Assembly (NCBI GenBank): GCA_039111635.1
Contig: JBCAQO010000003.1
Coordinates: 1,674,001 to 1,738,000, forward strand
Length of the DNA stretch: 64,000 nt
Source of the DNA: Heterobasidion occidentale
Taxonomy: Eukaryota > Basidiomycota > Agaricomycetes > Russulales > Bondarzewiaceae
Reading direction: 5' to 3'
The notes below the pieces were generated by a model. That model did not search any database. It saw only the letters and a list, made by a program, of their open reading frames with translations, and was not told the DNA's origin. Positions 1 through 10,571 of the stretch are shown piece by piece. The translations under genes were made by a program, and so were the position numbers. The first letter of the stretch is position 1, and the number at the start of each line of letters is the position of its first letter.

Positions 1-500
1 ACTCCTTCCATTACGCGCGGCGCCAGTGGAACGTGGTCGACGACCCGCTCCTCCGATACAGATACCTCAACACGTTCGACGCCGCGATGAACCACCTCGA
101 GGCGCACTACGGCTGGCTCGCCGCACCGCAGGCATACGTCTCGCTCAAGCACGAGGGGGACAAGGTCATCGTGTTCGAGCGCGCGGGCCTGCTCTTCGTG
201 TTTAACTTCCACCCGACGGAGTCGTTCACGGACTACCGCGTTGGCGTCGAGGAGCCTGGGGAGTACAGTGTCGCGCTCACGAGTGACGAGAAGAAGTTCG
301 GCGGGTTTGAGAATGTGGACCTTGGCTCGAAGTATTTCACGACGCCGATGGAGTGGAACGGGCGGAAGAATTGGATGCAGGTGAGTTTGCTCGCGTTGGT
401 TGTGTGTCTTATGTAGTTCAGAGGATGCTGATGTCGATGACCATGGACGTTGCAGGTTTACATCCCGAGCAGGACCTGCCTGGTCCTGGCAAAGAATTGA
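1..500 (+). CDS. GLC3: Glycogen branching enzyme, C-terminal part (partial gene)
   Basis: This is the 3' end of the 1,4-alpha-glucan branching enzyme gene; the product makes the alpha-1,6 branches of cytosolic glycogen. The gene enters from outside the window in the frame whose codons start at base 3. The visible residues include [10 protein letters not shown], the [15 protein letters not shown] segment and the all-beta C-terminal domain ([17 protein letters not shown]), all typical of eukaryotic branching enzymes of the GH13 family. One intron is clear: donor GTGAGT at 381 and acceptor TGCAG ending at 455. The last exon encodes [14 protein letters not shown] and stops at 498-500. The catalytic barrel lies upstream and cannot be judged. 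The next gene is convergent. Confidence 0.93.
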
Positions 501-825
501 TTGAAGTTGTGTCGTTATGCCTTATATTGTGAACATTAGTTATGGAGCGATACCTAGTTGTACGGTTGAGTCTGTCTTCGATGATGTCAGTTTGAAATAG
601 ATGTCAGGTCGGGCGGGAATAAGTATAGAATCCATGCGGCAAAAGCGGAAGAAAAAATCAGACGAAACCCTAAAAGTACAACAGTCAAGCACACGCTTTC
701 AACCAAGCTTTTGTCGCTTGTTCCCGGCGCGTGTGGTCGACGTCCCAGAGGTGTCCACGGAAGATATCGACAAGGAGCGTCTCTGAGACTGCAAAGACGA
801 CAAAGACGTCAACGACTGAAGGCGG
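501..825. other. Convergent intergenic region between GLC3 and SWC4
   Basis: About 325 bp shared by the 3' ends of two convergent genes. I see no coding potential beyond antisense shadows, no repeat and no RNA gene. It presumably holds both 3' UTRs. Confidence 0.5.
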
Positions 826-2623
826 TCACGGTGGAATGCGAGCCTTGATGCTCACCTGTTTTCTGCTCCTCCCGCTCCTCCCGCTCCTAGTACTTACCAC
901 GCTCTGCGCCCTGGTCCCACCCTCCTGTCCACGGCTCTGCGACCGACTGCCCGGCTCCTCGTCCACATCCATAGGCGTCTGAGCGCCAGACCCGCCACCA
1001 TCACCACCGACACCCCCGTCGCTCGCGCTCGCGCGCATGTCCAGCCTTGCGCGCGCGACCCTGATCTCCTGCTCGACGCGATCGACGATCTTCTTCGTCT
1101 CGACGAGCGCTGTCGCGGCCTCGATCAGCATCTCGTACTGCGCGAGCGTGTCTCGCGTCGGCATGATCACCCCCCGGCTGATCGGCACGCCGAGCTCGGT
1201 CACGACCTGGTTCACTTTCGAGCTCACCGCAGGCTTGGGGTACGCGACTTTTTGAGAGCGCAGCGTCGCGGCAGCATGCGAGGCCTTTGTGGCCGGTGTG
1301 AGCGGAGGAGGGTCGATGCGCTGGATGCAATGGAGCGCGTCTGCGCCGAACAAGATCGAAGTTACCGTCGGTGGCGGAGATATGATTGGTGGGGACGTAC
1401 CATATGCGATCGACTTTGCCGACTGCGCCCTGCGGGGCGGTGGTTGTGCCACGGCCGCAGTGGGCGTTGCGGGACTCTCCGCCTCCGCGACGCCGGCCTT
1501 CTTTTTCTTCCGCAGATCGGTGATAGCCGTGTGGCTGTCGTCCTCAACATTCAAGTCGGCAAGTCCAGACTCGACACCAAGTAGGGTGCGGAGTAATTCG
1601 TCGCGCTCTTTTTTGAAGGCGCGCTCGGTTTGCTCGAGTCGCTTGAGCTCAATGTACATGGCCTCCTCCTCGGCGATTTGTTCGGGCGTGCGGTTCTCGA
1701 GGCTTGCGAGATACTCTTTCCGTGTGACCTCGCGATCTAGGTGCATAGATTTTCTCAGTGAGTCATGCGCCGGCAAGAACGAGAGAAGAGACGGTCACCC
1801 TTGTCGAATTGAAAGCTAGACAGGAGCTGGGCTCTGCTGGCCTCGTCGCCCGGCCATGGTCTACTTCGTATCAGCTTACGGCACACGCTGAAGTATCTAT
1901 CTTTTATGTCCTTGCGTGACGCACAATCAGCACGCGCTGTGAGCATCTTCGGGAAACACACCTCCATTGACCGCGGAAATTCGTATCGGTCCGCGATTAT
2001 ATGAAACCTCAAGTCGTACTCCCGAACAAGGTCGAAAAGATAGTCAGTCTCTTCCTTTGACCAATCTGGATCTGAAGCGTGTGTATTGAGTACGTCGGAC
2101 AGACTGGATGTGGCGGGGACAAACCTTCCAGATGTCGTTCGTATTCATCCTGAGAGTAGATGTACCAATTGTTCTGGACGTTGTACTTTGCGAAGACATA
2201 TTCTACAGCGAAACTCGATGATGAGATCGAAAATTGGCCGAAAACATGAAACACACCAGCTTCTGGGTCAGAGTTTGCTTTAACCCAGTGCTTTAATTGC
2301 AATCCGTCGCCTCGAGCACCATTCTTGAAGGGTCTCGATTCCCTACAAGACCCATTAGATCAGAGAGTATATCCAAAGTAAGCTTCTGAAGCGTACCATT
2401 TCACTTTGCCACCGCCTCCGAGATTTGGTTTCTGCTTCAATCGAGGCTTCGAGAGCTGTGCGGCAAGAGTCGAAGGGGTGGGTCCTATGAGCGAATATAG
2501 CTCGCGCGAGATGCCTTCTGGTTTTTTGGTTGTAGCTTTCTTCTGAGACTGGGATTGTCCTGCATGGGAGGAGGCTGGAAGTTGCAGGATACTTCGAACG
2601 TCGGCTGCCGATGCTCCAGCCAT
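826..2623 (-). CDS. SWC4: SWR1/NuA4 complex subunit Swc4 (DMAP1 homologue)
   Basis: A nuclear subunit shared by the SWR1 H2A.Z-exchange complex and the NuA4 histone acetyltransferase. I read four exons: 2623-2397, 2342-2125, 2071-1799 and 1736-826. They join in frame to about 542 residues, a usual length. The N-terminus has the family motif KPEGISRELYSLIG. The SANT-like region carries DPDWSKEETDYLFDLVREYD and YEFPRS. The following helix reads TPEQIAEEEAMYIELKRLEQ, as in DMAP1. The C-terminal half (VVTELGVPISRGVIMPTRD) matches the DMAP1 C-terminal domain and ends in a Ser/Arg/Gly-rich tail. The start ATG at 2623 lies 96 bp from the divergent NDUFAF3 start, so the two probably share a promoter. 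A possible extra intron near the last 20 codons cannot be excluded. Confidence 0.92.
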
Positions 2624-2719
2624 CTCAACGAGCAGTGAGGGTCAGAGGAAGAATAGATTTGGGGTTAGGGTTTGGGCCCTTCGTAGGCACAATACAACTT
2701 CATCGTCCTTCGTCCCAGC
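2624..2719. promoter_or_regulatory. Short bidirectional promoter between SWC4 and NDUFAF3
   Basis: Only 96 bp separate the two divergent start codons, so both promoters and both 5' UTRs must lie here or overlap the coding regions. No clear TATA box is visible. This is inferred from gene arrangement only. Confidence 0.5.
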
Positions 2720-3354
2720 ATGTCTCGCTTCCTCTCCCTCTCGCGGCCGCTGAACCGCCTTGCCGTTGCATACAGAACACGGAATATCCACCTCTCACCG
2801 CTTTTGAAGAACAATGGTCGTTCTGGCGGCGGCCTCACCAACATACTTGCGGGGGAAGTCCCGCCTCCTGTCCAAGTCAAGTCCGTTTCCTCCGCCGGGA
2901 TTCACCTTCAGGACGGGCTTTTGCTTTCGTCGTCGTGTATCTTCCTGGAGGGGAAGGTCTTCCTGTGGGATGTCCCACCGACCCTCTGGCAGGGCTGGAG
3001 CAAGGAGAGATTCGAGCTGTTCGAGCTTGTGGTACCAAAGCCGGGTGGGTGGAAGTGCAGGCCTTACATGCTCCCACTGAACCGTGTCCTCATTTTCATA
3101 GAAATTCTACTGCTGGGGACGGGAGAGACCGTGTCTCCGCCTCCTGCGCTCTTGAGGCAGTATCTCGGCTCACTCGGGATACAGATCGAAGTTATGAACA
3201 CTGTATGTATTTCCACCAGTCTAAGCGCGCACCAGGGTTAAATGCCCGGGAGCAGTGGAACGCTTGTACAACATATAACCTTCTCGCTGAAGAAGGCCGG
3301 CGTGTTGCTGCTGCGTTACTTCCCTTCACACCCCGGCCATGGAAGGGACAGTAA
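2720..3354 (+). CDS. NDUFAF3: Mitochondrial complex I assembly factor NDUFAF3 (Mth938/AAMDC domain)
   Basis: Homologue of NDUFAF3, which acts with NDUFAF4 in the mitochondrial matrix to assemble the Q-module arm of complex I. Three exons, 2720-3044, 3102-3202 and 3256-3354, join in frame to 174 residues, the usual size. Residues 1-30 are basic with no acid (MSRFLSLSRPLNRLAVAYRT), as in a mitochondrial presequence. The Mth938-like fold follows: GIHLQDGLLLSSSCIFLEGK, WDVP, then EILLLGTGETVSPPPALLRQ and YNLLAEEGRRVAAALLPF, matching the conserved LxGTG and NxLxxEGR blocks of the family. It is the first of four mitochondrial genes within 5 kb and faces the next gene tail to tail. Confidence 0.92.
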
Positions 3355-3476
3355 TACCAGTAGCTGCAACACGGTCGATGACGGATCGAAGGCACGACAG
3401 TCGAACCATTGATACTAAAGTACAGTGATATACAACGGCTCAACTTAGGTAGCTTACACCAAGACGTCTCGTCGGT

Positions 3477-4102
3477 TCATTCTGGCAGTGCCTTTCGCTT
3501 GCCTTTCCCTTTGGGATCCGCCATCCCCATCTCCACATCCTCTCCAAGTGAAGGAGCTTTATACGGAATATCATCTTCGATGTCATCCACTGATGGGATC
3601 GATACTTCCAACGGTAATAGATATCCTGTCGGAATACGTTTCAATGAAAAAAGTAGCCAGGAGAGCGGCGGCGAGTAGAGAGTGTGATCGTTAGTCAGTG
3701 CGTTCGAGGTCGGACCAAGCACAACGAAAGACTTGCCGTTCGCGTCTTTAAACCGTAGGAAGACGGAATCCCAATTGACTACCACATCCTTCAAAATCTG
3801 ATGGTCCTCTAGCACTTCATACTGTACAGGGCGTCCGCGCTCTTTCACCTCGCGGGCTACTGCGAAATCATCGATCGAGGATGGGACGGGTACCTGTGCA
3901 CCCAGAGTCACTTCTGCGGATAAAGCAGACAGTATAGGGACTTTGAGAGCATAGATGGAGGTAGTGGCGGGAGTGGCGATGAAGATGATGAGTTTATGGG
4001 TTTTGACGCGCAATTGAAAAGTTTTGGGTGGAGCGCGAGGAGGCTAGGTCAGGGTTCCAAGTTAAGCGCCTTTGCGTAAACCACTGAATGAATTCTCACC
4101 AT
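3477..4102 (-). CDS. Conserved fungal protein of unknown function, possibly ubiquitin-like N-terminus
   Basis: I do not recognise a named family. The coding sequence appears to start at an ATG at 4100-4102 that is immediately followed by a donor (ATG then GTGAGA). The acceptor CTAG precedes codon 2 at 4043 and the 56-bp intron keeps the frame. The product then begins MPPRAPPKTFQLRVKTHKLI. Residues 8-45 alternate hydrophobic and basic in a way that could form a beta-grasp (ubiquitin-like) fold: THKLIIFIATP, then an ALKVPILSALS helix. The middle has VNWDSVFLRFKDANGKSF. The tail is acidic, then ends with a KGKGKRKALPE nuclear-localisation-like stretch. A second intron (GTCCGA donor near 3711 to CAG near 3632) may remove an unlikely insert and would join FVVLG to YLLPLEVSIPS. 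Its 5' end is divergent to NDUFA8. Confidence 0.7.
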
Positions 4103-4296
4103 ACTAGTCGACGAGACCGATGTACTAGAGATGCAAGCAGCTGAAAGGAGCCTAATGATGAACGCGACGCGACGCGGTGGTGTGATGCGTCACGCAATAT
4201 CCGGGGTCCTTTAGACTTCAGACGATGCCGGACCTATCGGGTCCTCCGAATACCGCTAGCGGCTGCTTCCGTCACACCTGCTCGTCAACTGGAACG

Positions 4297-5106
4297 ATGA
4301 GCACTTTCCACGACGCATCGTCCTCGTCCCAACCTTTCAAGGACCCCACGCCTCTTCCCTCCTCAGTGCCCAAGGTCGATGAACTTGGCACGACGAGCGG
4401 GCCGCTGAAGAGCGCTGCGTTTTTCATCGGGGCATATTGTAAGGATTACAATGGTGCGTGACGTTCAGTTAAGTTCCACTCAAGTATATTTGCCTCCCAG
4501 TGTAGGGATGAGTTCACTGATTTATCATGACTTCCTTTTTTTTTCTCTCATAGAGGACTTTATGCTCTGCAAGGCAGAGAACAGGGATGCCGGCCATTGT
4601 TTGAAGGAGGGCCGCAAAGTGACGCGGTGTGCGACAGACCTGTGCGTGTAACTATCATCCATTCCATTCTATTTACCCTGACCAGCGGAAACACACAATG
4701 AAATAATCTATCAGCATCAATAAGATGCGTGACAACTGCCTGCAGCAGTTCGACGAGCACTGGAACTGCTTGGAGCTTAATAACCAGGTATGTGCTTCTG
4801 ACCTTTTTGATGCCCACGTTTCTCATCGCTGGCCCTTCGATACACCATGTGCATGTCTGTCCACGTTGCTTCTGCCTAGGATTATAAATACTGTCGCAAG
4901 CCGGAGCGTACACTCAACCAGTGCATGTTTGAAAAGCTTGTGCGTCTCGTCACTCCTCACAAAACAGCACTTTTCTCCTTTCGTTTCTAACGCGCTGTAT
5001 CCTTTCCACCATATAGGGCCTCGTGAAGACCATCCCAGGTACGCCCACGGGCCAGACCCCGATACATGAGGTAGAGAAGCCTTTCTACGGACGCATGCAG
5101 AAATGA
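4297..5106 (+). CDS. NDUFA8: NADH:ubiquinone oxidoreductase subunit NDUFA8 (twin CHCH)
   Basis: Accessory subunit of mitochondrial complex I, located on the intermembrane-space side and held by disulfides from paired CX9C motifs. Five exons: 4297-4453, 4554-4641, 4715-4787, 4880-4939 and 5017-5106, all in frame. Cysteine-spaced blocks are visible: FFIGAYCKDYN, FMLCKAENRDAGHCLKEGRK followed by CATDL, MRDNCLQQFDEHWNCLEL, and YKYCRKPERTLNQCMFEKL. Their order matches mammalian NDUFA8 (PGIV). The C-terminus, ending KPFYGRMQK, is shorter than in animals. I chose the ATG at 4297 (MSTFHDAS) because the in-frame ATG at 4225 adds a Cys-containing, unconserved leader; the longer form is possible. Such proteins are usually imported by Mia40 without a presequence. 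Confidence 0.93.
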
Positions 5107-5462
5107 GCAATAGACATCGCTGATCTCAGCGCTGGAGTTCTCCTTAATCTTCTGTGAACAGTCATTATCAGTCTTTCAAAGGCATGAATCATTGTACTCC
5201 CTCAAACCATGGTAAGTAAGACGCCCTTGAGAGCTGGTGAAGCCGACAGGCTTTTGGCGCACTTCTAGTAGTTTGGTTTCGCGCATGTAACTCACTGATT
5301 GTGAGTGTGCAATGCTCACCGTCACTACGTATATCGTCCAAGAAGGACTTGAGAAACTATGGAGTCATTTATGTATATCAAAGAAGCTACAGCCAAAATT
5401 CAATATTTCCTGGTCATTGCGGACAGCGCTCGTGACCGCCGACGCGTGAGTCTACGCGTCAA

Positions 5463-6972
5463 ATGTGCTTGCTCCTCATGACGATACGGCCATCTCGAAC
5501 CTTTCGTTATGCGTGCACCTCGCGGGCCTTTGCAACATCACAGACGCGCTCACTGAGCTCCCATCATAGTATATATGTCTCAAACTCGGTCAATCCCTAC
5601 TTCAACTTGACATTAGAAGACTGGTCCGTCCCTGCTCTCTTACTACACGGATGGTCGAGAGACACGAGAGGTCCTTAACGGTGGGGTTTCCAGGCTATTC
5701 AAACACAAATCGCATAAGGAACCTTTGCTGCTGCTCTATCGCGACGACCCGTGCGTTGTCATCGGTCGGAACCAGAATCCATGGAAAGAAGTCAACTTCC
5801 CTGCCTTGCAGCGTGCAGACATCCCATTCATTCGGAGACGAAGCGGTGGGGGGACCGTATATCACGTATGCTCCTTTTCAACGATCTTGTCGATGTAGAC
5901 AGCGACACTCACTTGCTTTGTGCAGGACTCTGGAAACACGAACTTTTCAATACATCTTCCCCGCTCCCAGTTCGACCGCAACTCGACTGGCCAGGTTGTT
6001 TTGCGGGCTGTGCGCGCGCTCGGAATCGATGCACACCTCAATGACCGGAATGATCTCTGTGTAGGACCGTATAAGATCAGTAACTTCTACACTTCTTCTC
6101 ATGTGCCTGTATATCCGCTGTGAGTGCCAACATGATTGCCTCCTCACGTCTCAGGCTCCGCATACAAGATCGTCAAGGACCGCGCATATCATCACGGCAC
6201 TATGCTCATTTCGTCACAACTCAACACCCTCGGCGATGTCTTACACTCTACAAAGGTAGATGAATTTCCGGGGAGATTTCGTTTATCATTCACGTTGCTT
6301 TTAAGGGTTCAATGGTCACAAAGGGGGTGGCTTCTGTCCGCTCGCCTGTACGAAACTTGAACGAATTCCGTCCTGACATTTCACACGAAGACTTCGTGGA
6401 CGCACTAACACGAGCATTTCGTGAGCAATACGGTGTGGATGAACCGGTATGTACCATCGCCATGTCATATACATCATGATCCTCACCCAATTATGTTTGT
6501 AAACACTGCCATAGGTCTATACAGTCCAGGGTGATACCGATGACATGAATGTGGACGAGATTCATTCGGGGATGGCGGAGCTTCCAGTGAGCGTCGTCCA
6601 CGTATTGATGTGCAGAACATTTTCTGAAGGATTTATGCAGAGCTGGGATTGGGCGTTTGGCCAAACACCAGAATTTACGTACTCAATACGTAGCCAGTTT
6701 GCGTGGGGGAGTGTGGTGCGTCGATCCTGTACGCACCGGTACAGATTAACAGCTTATCAGGGTCACAGGCAGCTGAAATCCGCTCGAAGCATGGAGTTAT
6801 TCTGTCTTGCACGTTGACAACGGATGATACAATGCTGAGCAAGAATCTGGACAAACTCGGCGTGGTGCTCGAAGGTCAGAAATATGGCAGTGTCCGTTCT
6901 GACCTGCTGGACTCCGCAGAACAGCGACTAAGGGACGTTACAGTGTGGCTGGAGCGGGAAATGAGGAGCTAG
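5463..6972 (+). CDS. AIM22: Mitochondrial lipoate-protein ligase / lipoyltransferase (Aim22/LIPT1 type)
   Basis: Enzyme that attaches lipoyl groups to the E2 subunits of mitochondrial 2-oxoacid dehydrogenases and to glycine-cleavage H protein. The N-terminus is rich in Arg and Ser and has no acid (RPSRTFRYACTSRAFATSQ), as a matrix presequence; ATGs at 5463 and 5478 are both possible. The first exon ends at LTLEDW and the next resumes with LFKHKSHKEPLLLLYRDD. The BPL/LplA catalytic core shows CVVIGRNQNPWKEVN, the RRRSGGGTVYHDSGNTNFS signature, the lysine motif in SSAYKIVKDRAYHHGT, and LISSQLNTLGDVLHS. The C-terminal accessory domain follows: SWDWAFGQTPEF, then HGVILSCTLTTDD. I count at least six introns; the exact junction near 6710-6770 is uncertain. 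It lies between two complex I genes. Confidence 0.9.
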
Positions 6973-7077
6973 CGTGTACATAGAACTCGTCGAGAACTAT
7001 CTTGGTTTGGTGGTGAATGGTCTAGAGGATGTTCGAGTGGAAAACAAGAAAGAAACAAGACTATACGCGGGTGCTGT

Positions 7078-7527
7078 CTATTGCGCTTTCTGAGTGTACC
7101 AGACGCTACTTGTTTCGAACCCGTCTGGCGCAATTGTATCAGACTACACCACATAGCATGTCAACACCGTCTACGCCAGGATGTGCTTGCTAACTCACCT
7201 TCTGCCCTCGCACATGCCCTGTCAACCGCTTGTCCCTCTCCATCATCATTTCTTCCCAAGAATCGATGTGATATCGGGGAGCCTAGCAGTCGCACACAAG
7301 AACGAGTGCAATAATTAGACGCGCCTGAAGAGGAGTTCGTGAGGATCCAAGCATAAACGCACCTTGCCCAAGTTCTGTGCACGCTTAGAGACGTTCAGCA
7401 GTGTTCCTGCGGCGCCAAACATGGTGGTGACCAGGCCTAGATGAGAAGAAAGGATCAGTGCGTTAGGTGACTATCACAGCAGTACACCGTTACCGAAAGG
7501 AATGAGAGCTTCCCATGGAACTGGCAT
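7078..7527 (-). CDS. NDUFA1: NADH:ubiquinone oxidoreductase subunit NDUFA1 (MWFE)
   Basis: Small one-helix accessory subunit of mitochondrial complex I. It is built from four tiny exons and no single open frame reveals it: 7527-7494, 7436-7363, 7282-7199 and 7143-7078. They join in frame to 85 residues, near the usual family length. The protein starts MPVPWEALIPFGLVTTMFGA, a hydrophobic membrane segment with the N-terminal pattern of fungal MWFE. It then has NVSKRAQNLGK, the conserved WEEMMMERDKRLTG motif (animal form SLMERDRRISG), and ends FETSSVWYTQKAQ. All donors are GTAACG, GTGCGT or GTGAGT and all acceptors end in TAG. It converges on the lipoate ligase gene with about 105 bp between stops. 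Confidence 0.9.
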
Positions 7528-7877
7528 GGTAATGGTGATTGAGACGGTTCAGAAAGACAGCAGTGAGCAGAAGTTAGAGATGGTCGATTATATAATACCC
7601 ACAGGGTTTTTGAGAAGGCACAGTGAGCGAATAATCCAGAAAATGACTAGATGTTACAGCAACTATAGTATATCATAGATATATAGATATCGTGTGATCG
7701 AGAGCTATTGTATAGTCAAGATGAGAACAAAAGGACATAAAACAAGACCTAAATCTACCAAGATCGCATAATAGTATTGTCGAAAATCCAACGCCGATAG
7801 ATCCTTACCTCAAACTACCATCTCCCAGCCCTACATTCAGGTGAGAATGCACACATGATCATAGAAATAGATCATCG
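7528..7877. other. Intergenic region upstream of NDUFA1
   Basis: About 350 bp between the NDUFA1 start and the stop of the next minus-strand gene. It is AT-rich around 7650-7750, with TATATAGATAT-like runs, and should contain the NDUFA1 promoter and the neighbour's 3' UTR. I see no RNA gene or repeat. Confidence 0.5.
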
Positions 7878-10571
7878 TCATAACGGGATAGCGACCTCAT
7901 CGTCAATTTCACCCTCGGCATCCATGTCAAGTGAATCGTCTAGTTGCTCCGGCTCCATTGGCTCCGTGATACTCGTTTGGGTTGCGTTATCCACGGGCGC
8001 AAGTGGTGGAACTTGCCTACTTTCGTCTTCGTCAACCATCATAACATCATTTTCGGCTGCTGGGAGCTGCGATGACAGGATATCCGGCGGGTGAACTGGA
8101 GGCGGTGAATGGCTAGAAGGTGGCAGATGGACTACAGGTGGGTGAGATTGATCCTGCGGCTCAGGCTCAAGCTCCGGCGACTGCGCTGGCGAAGATACCT
8201 TTAGGGGTTTGGATTGAATGATGAATGATTTGTCCATAGTGACAGGTGGATTGTCCTCGTTCGCGATGATCGCTGGGGGGGTGAGCGATATCGAAGTTGG
8301 TGAACTATCGCGTTCATGTTGAGTTTGAGACGTTATATCTGAAGGTGGTGCAGCCGCCCTGGCATGGGGAATCTCCGGTGGTGATGTGGGTGTAGGCAAC
8401 TCGTCCTGGCTCCTTTCTTTCCTGATCCACGAAGGTGTAGGCGGAGGTGTGCGCACCCGCTGTGTGTGCTCCACCACATTCAGAGTATTGGGAAGTGGTA
8501 CTCGATCAGTAGAGGCCGATGGCACCGACCGGGGAGCGATGGTAGACTTTATCTCATGTGCCTCCATGAGAGATTCAGCAGCTGCTCGTCCTCGAGTTCT
8601 GACACCCTGACTTGTCAGGTTATTCCGTGCACGCGACAGCGTGCTCGAGGCCCTCAATCGTTCTGAGCCTGCACTGTTCTCCCTCGCCTTCTCTTTCCCC
8701 TTTGCCTTTCCTTTTTCAGGGCCTTTAGTCTTCTCCTTAGAGCTCGAAGCAGCAGCTTGATCAGCGAGTATATCCAATGCAGACCGCGTCCTGCTGATAC
8801 TGTCGTCTGTCCGTCCATGATCTGTGTCGGTGTGGCCAGCTTCACTAAGAGCCAGACGGGAGAGTGATGCTGTTGTGGACGGTCCTGCTAATCGTCTGCG
8901 TTTAGGTGGCACCGGGCTGGCCGCCTCTGCCGCACGACGCGATGAGGCCTTGTGGGAGGGCGGTGGTATCTCGTCATCCACAATATCATCTTCCTCGATC
9001 ATGGATATAGACCGAGCTGCGGTGATCAAAGAATCCAAAGGCGTGTGCGGGTTGTTCCGGGTTGCGCGATCCGACTGTCTCTGTCTGGAGGCTTGCGGAG
9101 TCTGCATTGCGGGAGTTCCAGGGGCTACCGGGAGTGACATGGGTTGTGCCGAGCTGAAACCAGCACTTGCGCTAGGCCCACTGGTTGTTGCTCCGGCTCC
9201 CACATTCTTCTTCGGTGTCTTGGGCACGGCAGCGGATGCGTCATTTTCCCTCCCTTCCCGCTCACGGTCTATGCCAGAGGGGAACCCAGATAGATAGGAA
9301 GCGCGCTCCCTACCAATCCTACGCATGGCAAGTAGCAAGTGTTCAGATCGCGCGTTAGCAAGTACAGTACCGCCTTTCTTGTGAGTTCGGGGCCGTCTAT
9401 GTTTTGTATTGTCATTGAAGACGTCCGTGTCGCGGCGCCGATAGTAATCGCCTCGTGGTGGTTTAGGTTTGGGCACCGTAGCAGATCGCTCCGTCGCTCC
9501 ATCAGCTTCTTCATCGGTGGCGGCATGGTCAGGAAGAACGGCAGTAGGAGGTTGGGTATGCTTTCGCCGGCGAGAAGACTTGACATGAATATCGTTTTTA
9601 GACGATTGTCCAGCATTGTGGGAATGGGGATATGGGAAGCTATGAGTTAGCGCATAGGGCTGCATAAGGAGGATAGGTCGTAGTTGTGCTATTTCGCCTT
9701 CAAGGGACTGAAGTCTTGCGTGATATTCTGTAATCTGAAATTTACGATCTGAGCAATGGAATACAGATCCGGTTACTCGGAAGACTTACTTTCTGGCGGA
9801 GGGCCTTATTATCGGCGTCAAGAGTTAGTACTTGACGTTCCAGTTCCTGTAATATTATAAGCGAGAAGAACAAAAGCAAGAAAGAATGAGCATACCTCTT
9901 CCCTATATGTTGATTCTCCACCCCTACTTCGCCGTGCAATGAGAGCTTCGGCCTCTCGGCTGAAGTTGTCTCTCTCTGCCTCCCATCGTGTACGTTCGTC
10001 TGCAAACTCCTTCGTAAGATATTCACGCTGTATATTGAGGTCAAATATGGTATCTGCCTGCTCGTGCAGTTGGGTAGGATCGGGTATGTGATAGGAGGTC
10101 AAACGGAGGACCTGTGTGGCGAAAAGAGGGGTTAAAGATTGTAGATGATAATATAGCGGGACCGATACTCACCATATCTGCTAGCTCTTGTTCCACCGAT
10201 GACATGTTTGATTTGGCCATACTATGAGGGTGAATCTCTGTGAGGCGTTTCTTAATTATTTCGATCTGAGCAAGGTCAAGCGGCTCGGGAGATGTGCTCG
10301 CAGGGGGTGCGAGGAGATCATCATCGTTAGGTTGTGGGGGACTAGGAGACATAGTGTGTATAATATCAGACAAGGCCAAGGCTGGGCCGTCTTGTGCCAT
10401 GGGCCGGGTAGGGCGACGAGGAGAGGTGTCCTCTACGCGTACGTCTGCCAGAAAGAAATGCCAATGGCGCACAAACAACACCAACGCGTTGCGTGCCAGC
10501 AGATCACGTGTGGAAAGAAAGTTCCCACGCTCGCCTCGTGCTTCATGAGCGAGTTCTCGGCTCAGCGTCAT
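7878..10571 (-). CDS. Large disordered protein with a central coiled coil, function unknown
   Basis: I do not recognise this family. The ATG at 10571 starts MTLSRELAHEARGERGNF, an N-terminal region that looks structured (STRDLLARNALVLFVRHWHF). An acidic Pro-rich linker follows, then IEIIKKRLTEIHPHS. After phase-0 introns (donors GTGAGT, GTATGC and GTAAGT) comes a coiled coil: QREYLTKEFADERTRWEAER, ELERQVLTLDADNKALRQK and ITEYHARLQSLEGEIAQLRP. The last exon (up to about 9660) encodes more than 550 residues of low-complexity sequence. It contains one conserved-looking island, SEHLLLAMRRIGRERASYLS, several Lys/Arg nuclear signals (VPPKRRRLAG) and an acidic C-terminus (DDSLDMDAEGEIDDEVAIPL). It could be a nuclear scaffold or transcription regulator; that is only inference. 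Confidence 0.75.

Noticed and set aside
1289..1819. Plus-strand 176-codon open frame
   Set aside because: It is antisense to the long last exon of SWC4, which carries the conserved DMAP1 sequence.
4225..4296. Upstream ATG for NDUFA8 adding 24 residues
   Set aside because: The added leader does not resemble the family N-terminus. The ATG at 4297 places the protein start near the first conserved block, though use of the upstream ATG cannot be excluded.
8824..9297. Plus-strand 157-codon open frame
   Set aside because: It is antisense to the low-complexity exon of the coiled-coil protein gene and has no independent support.
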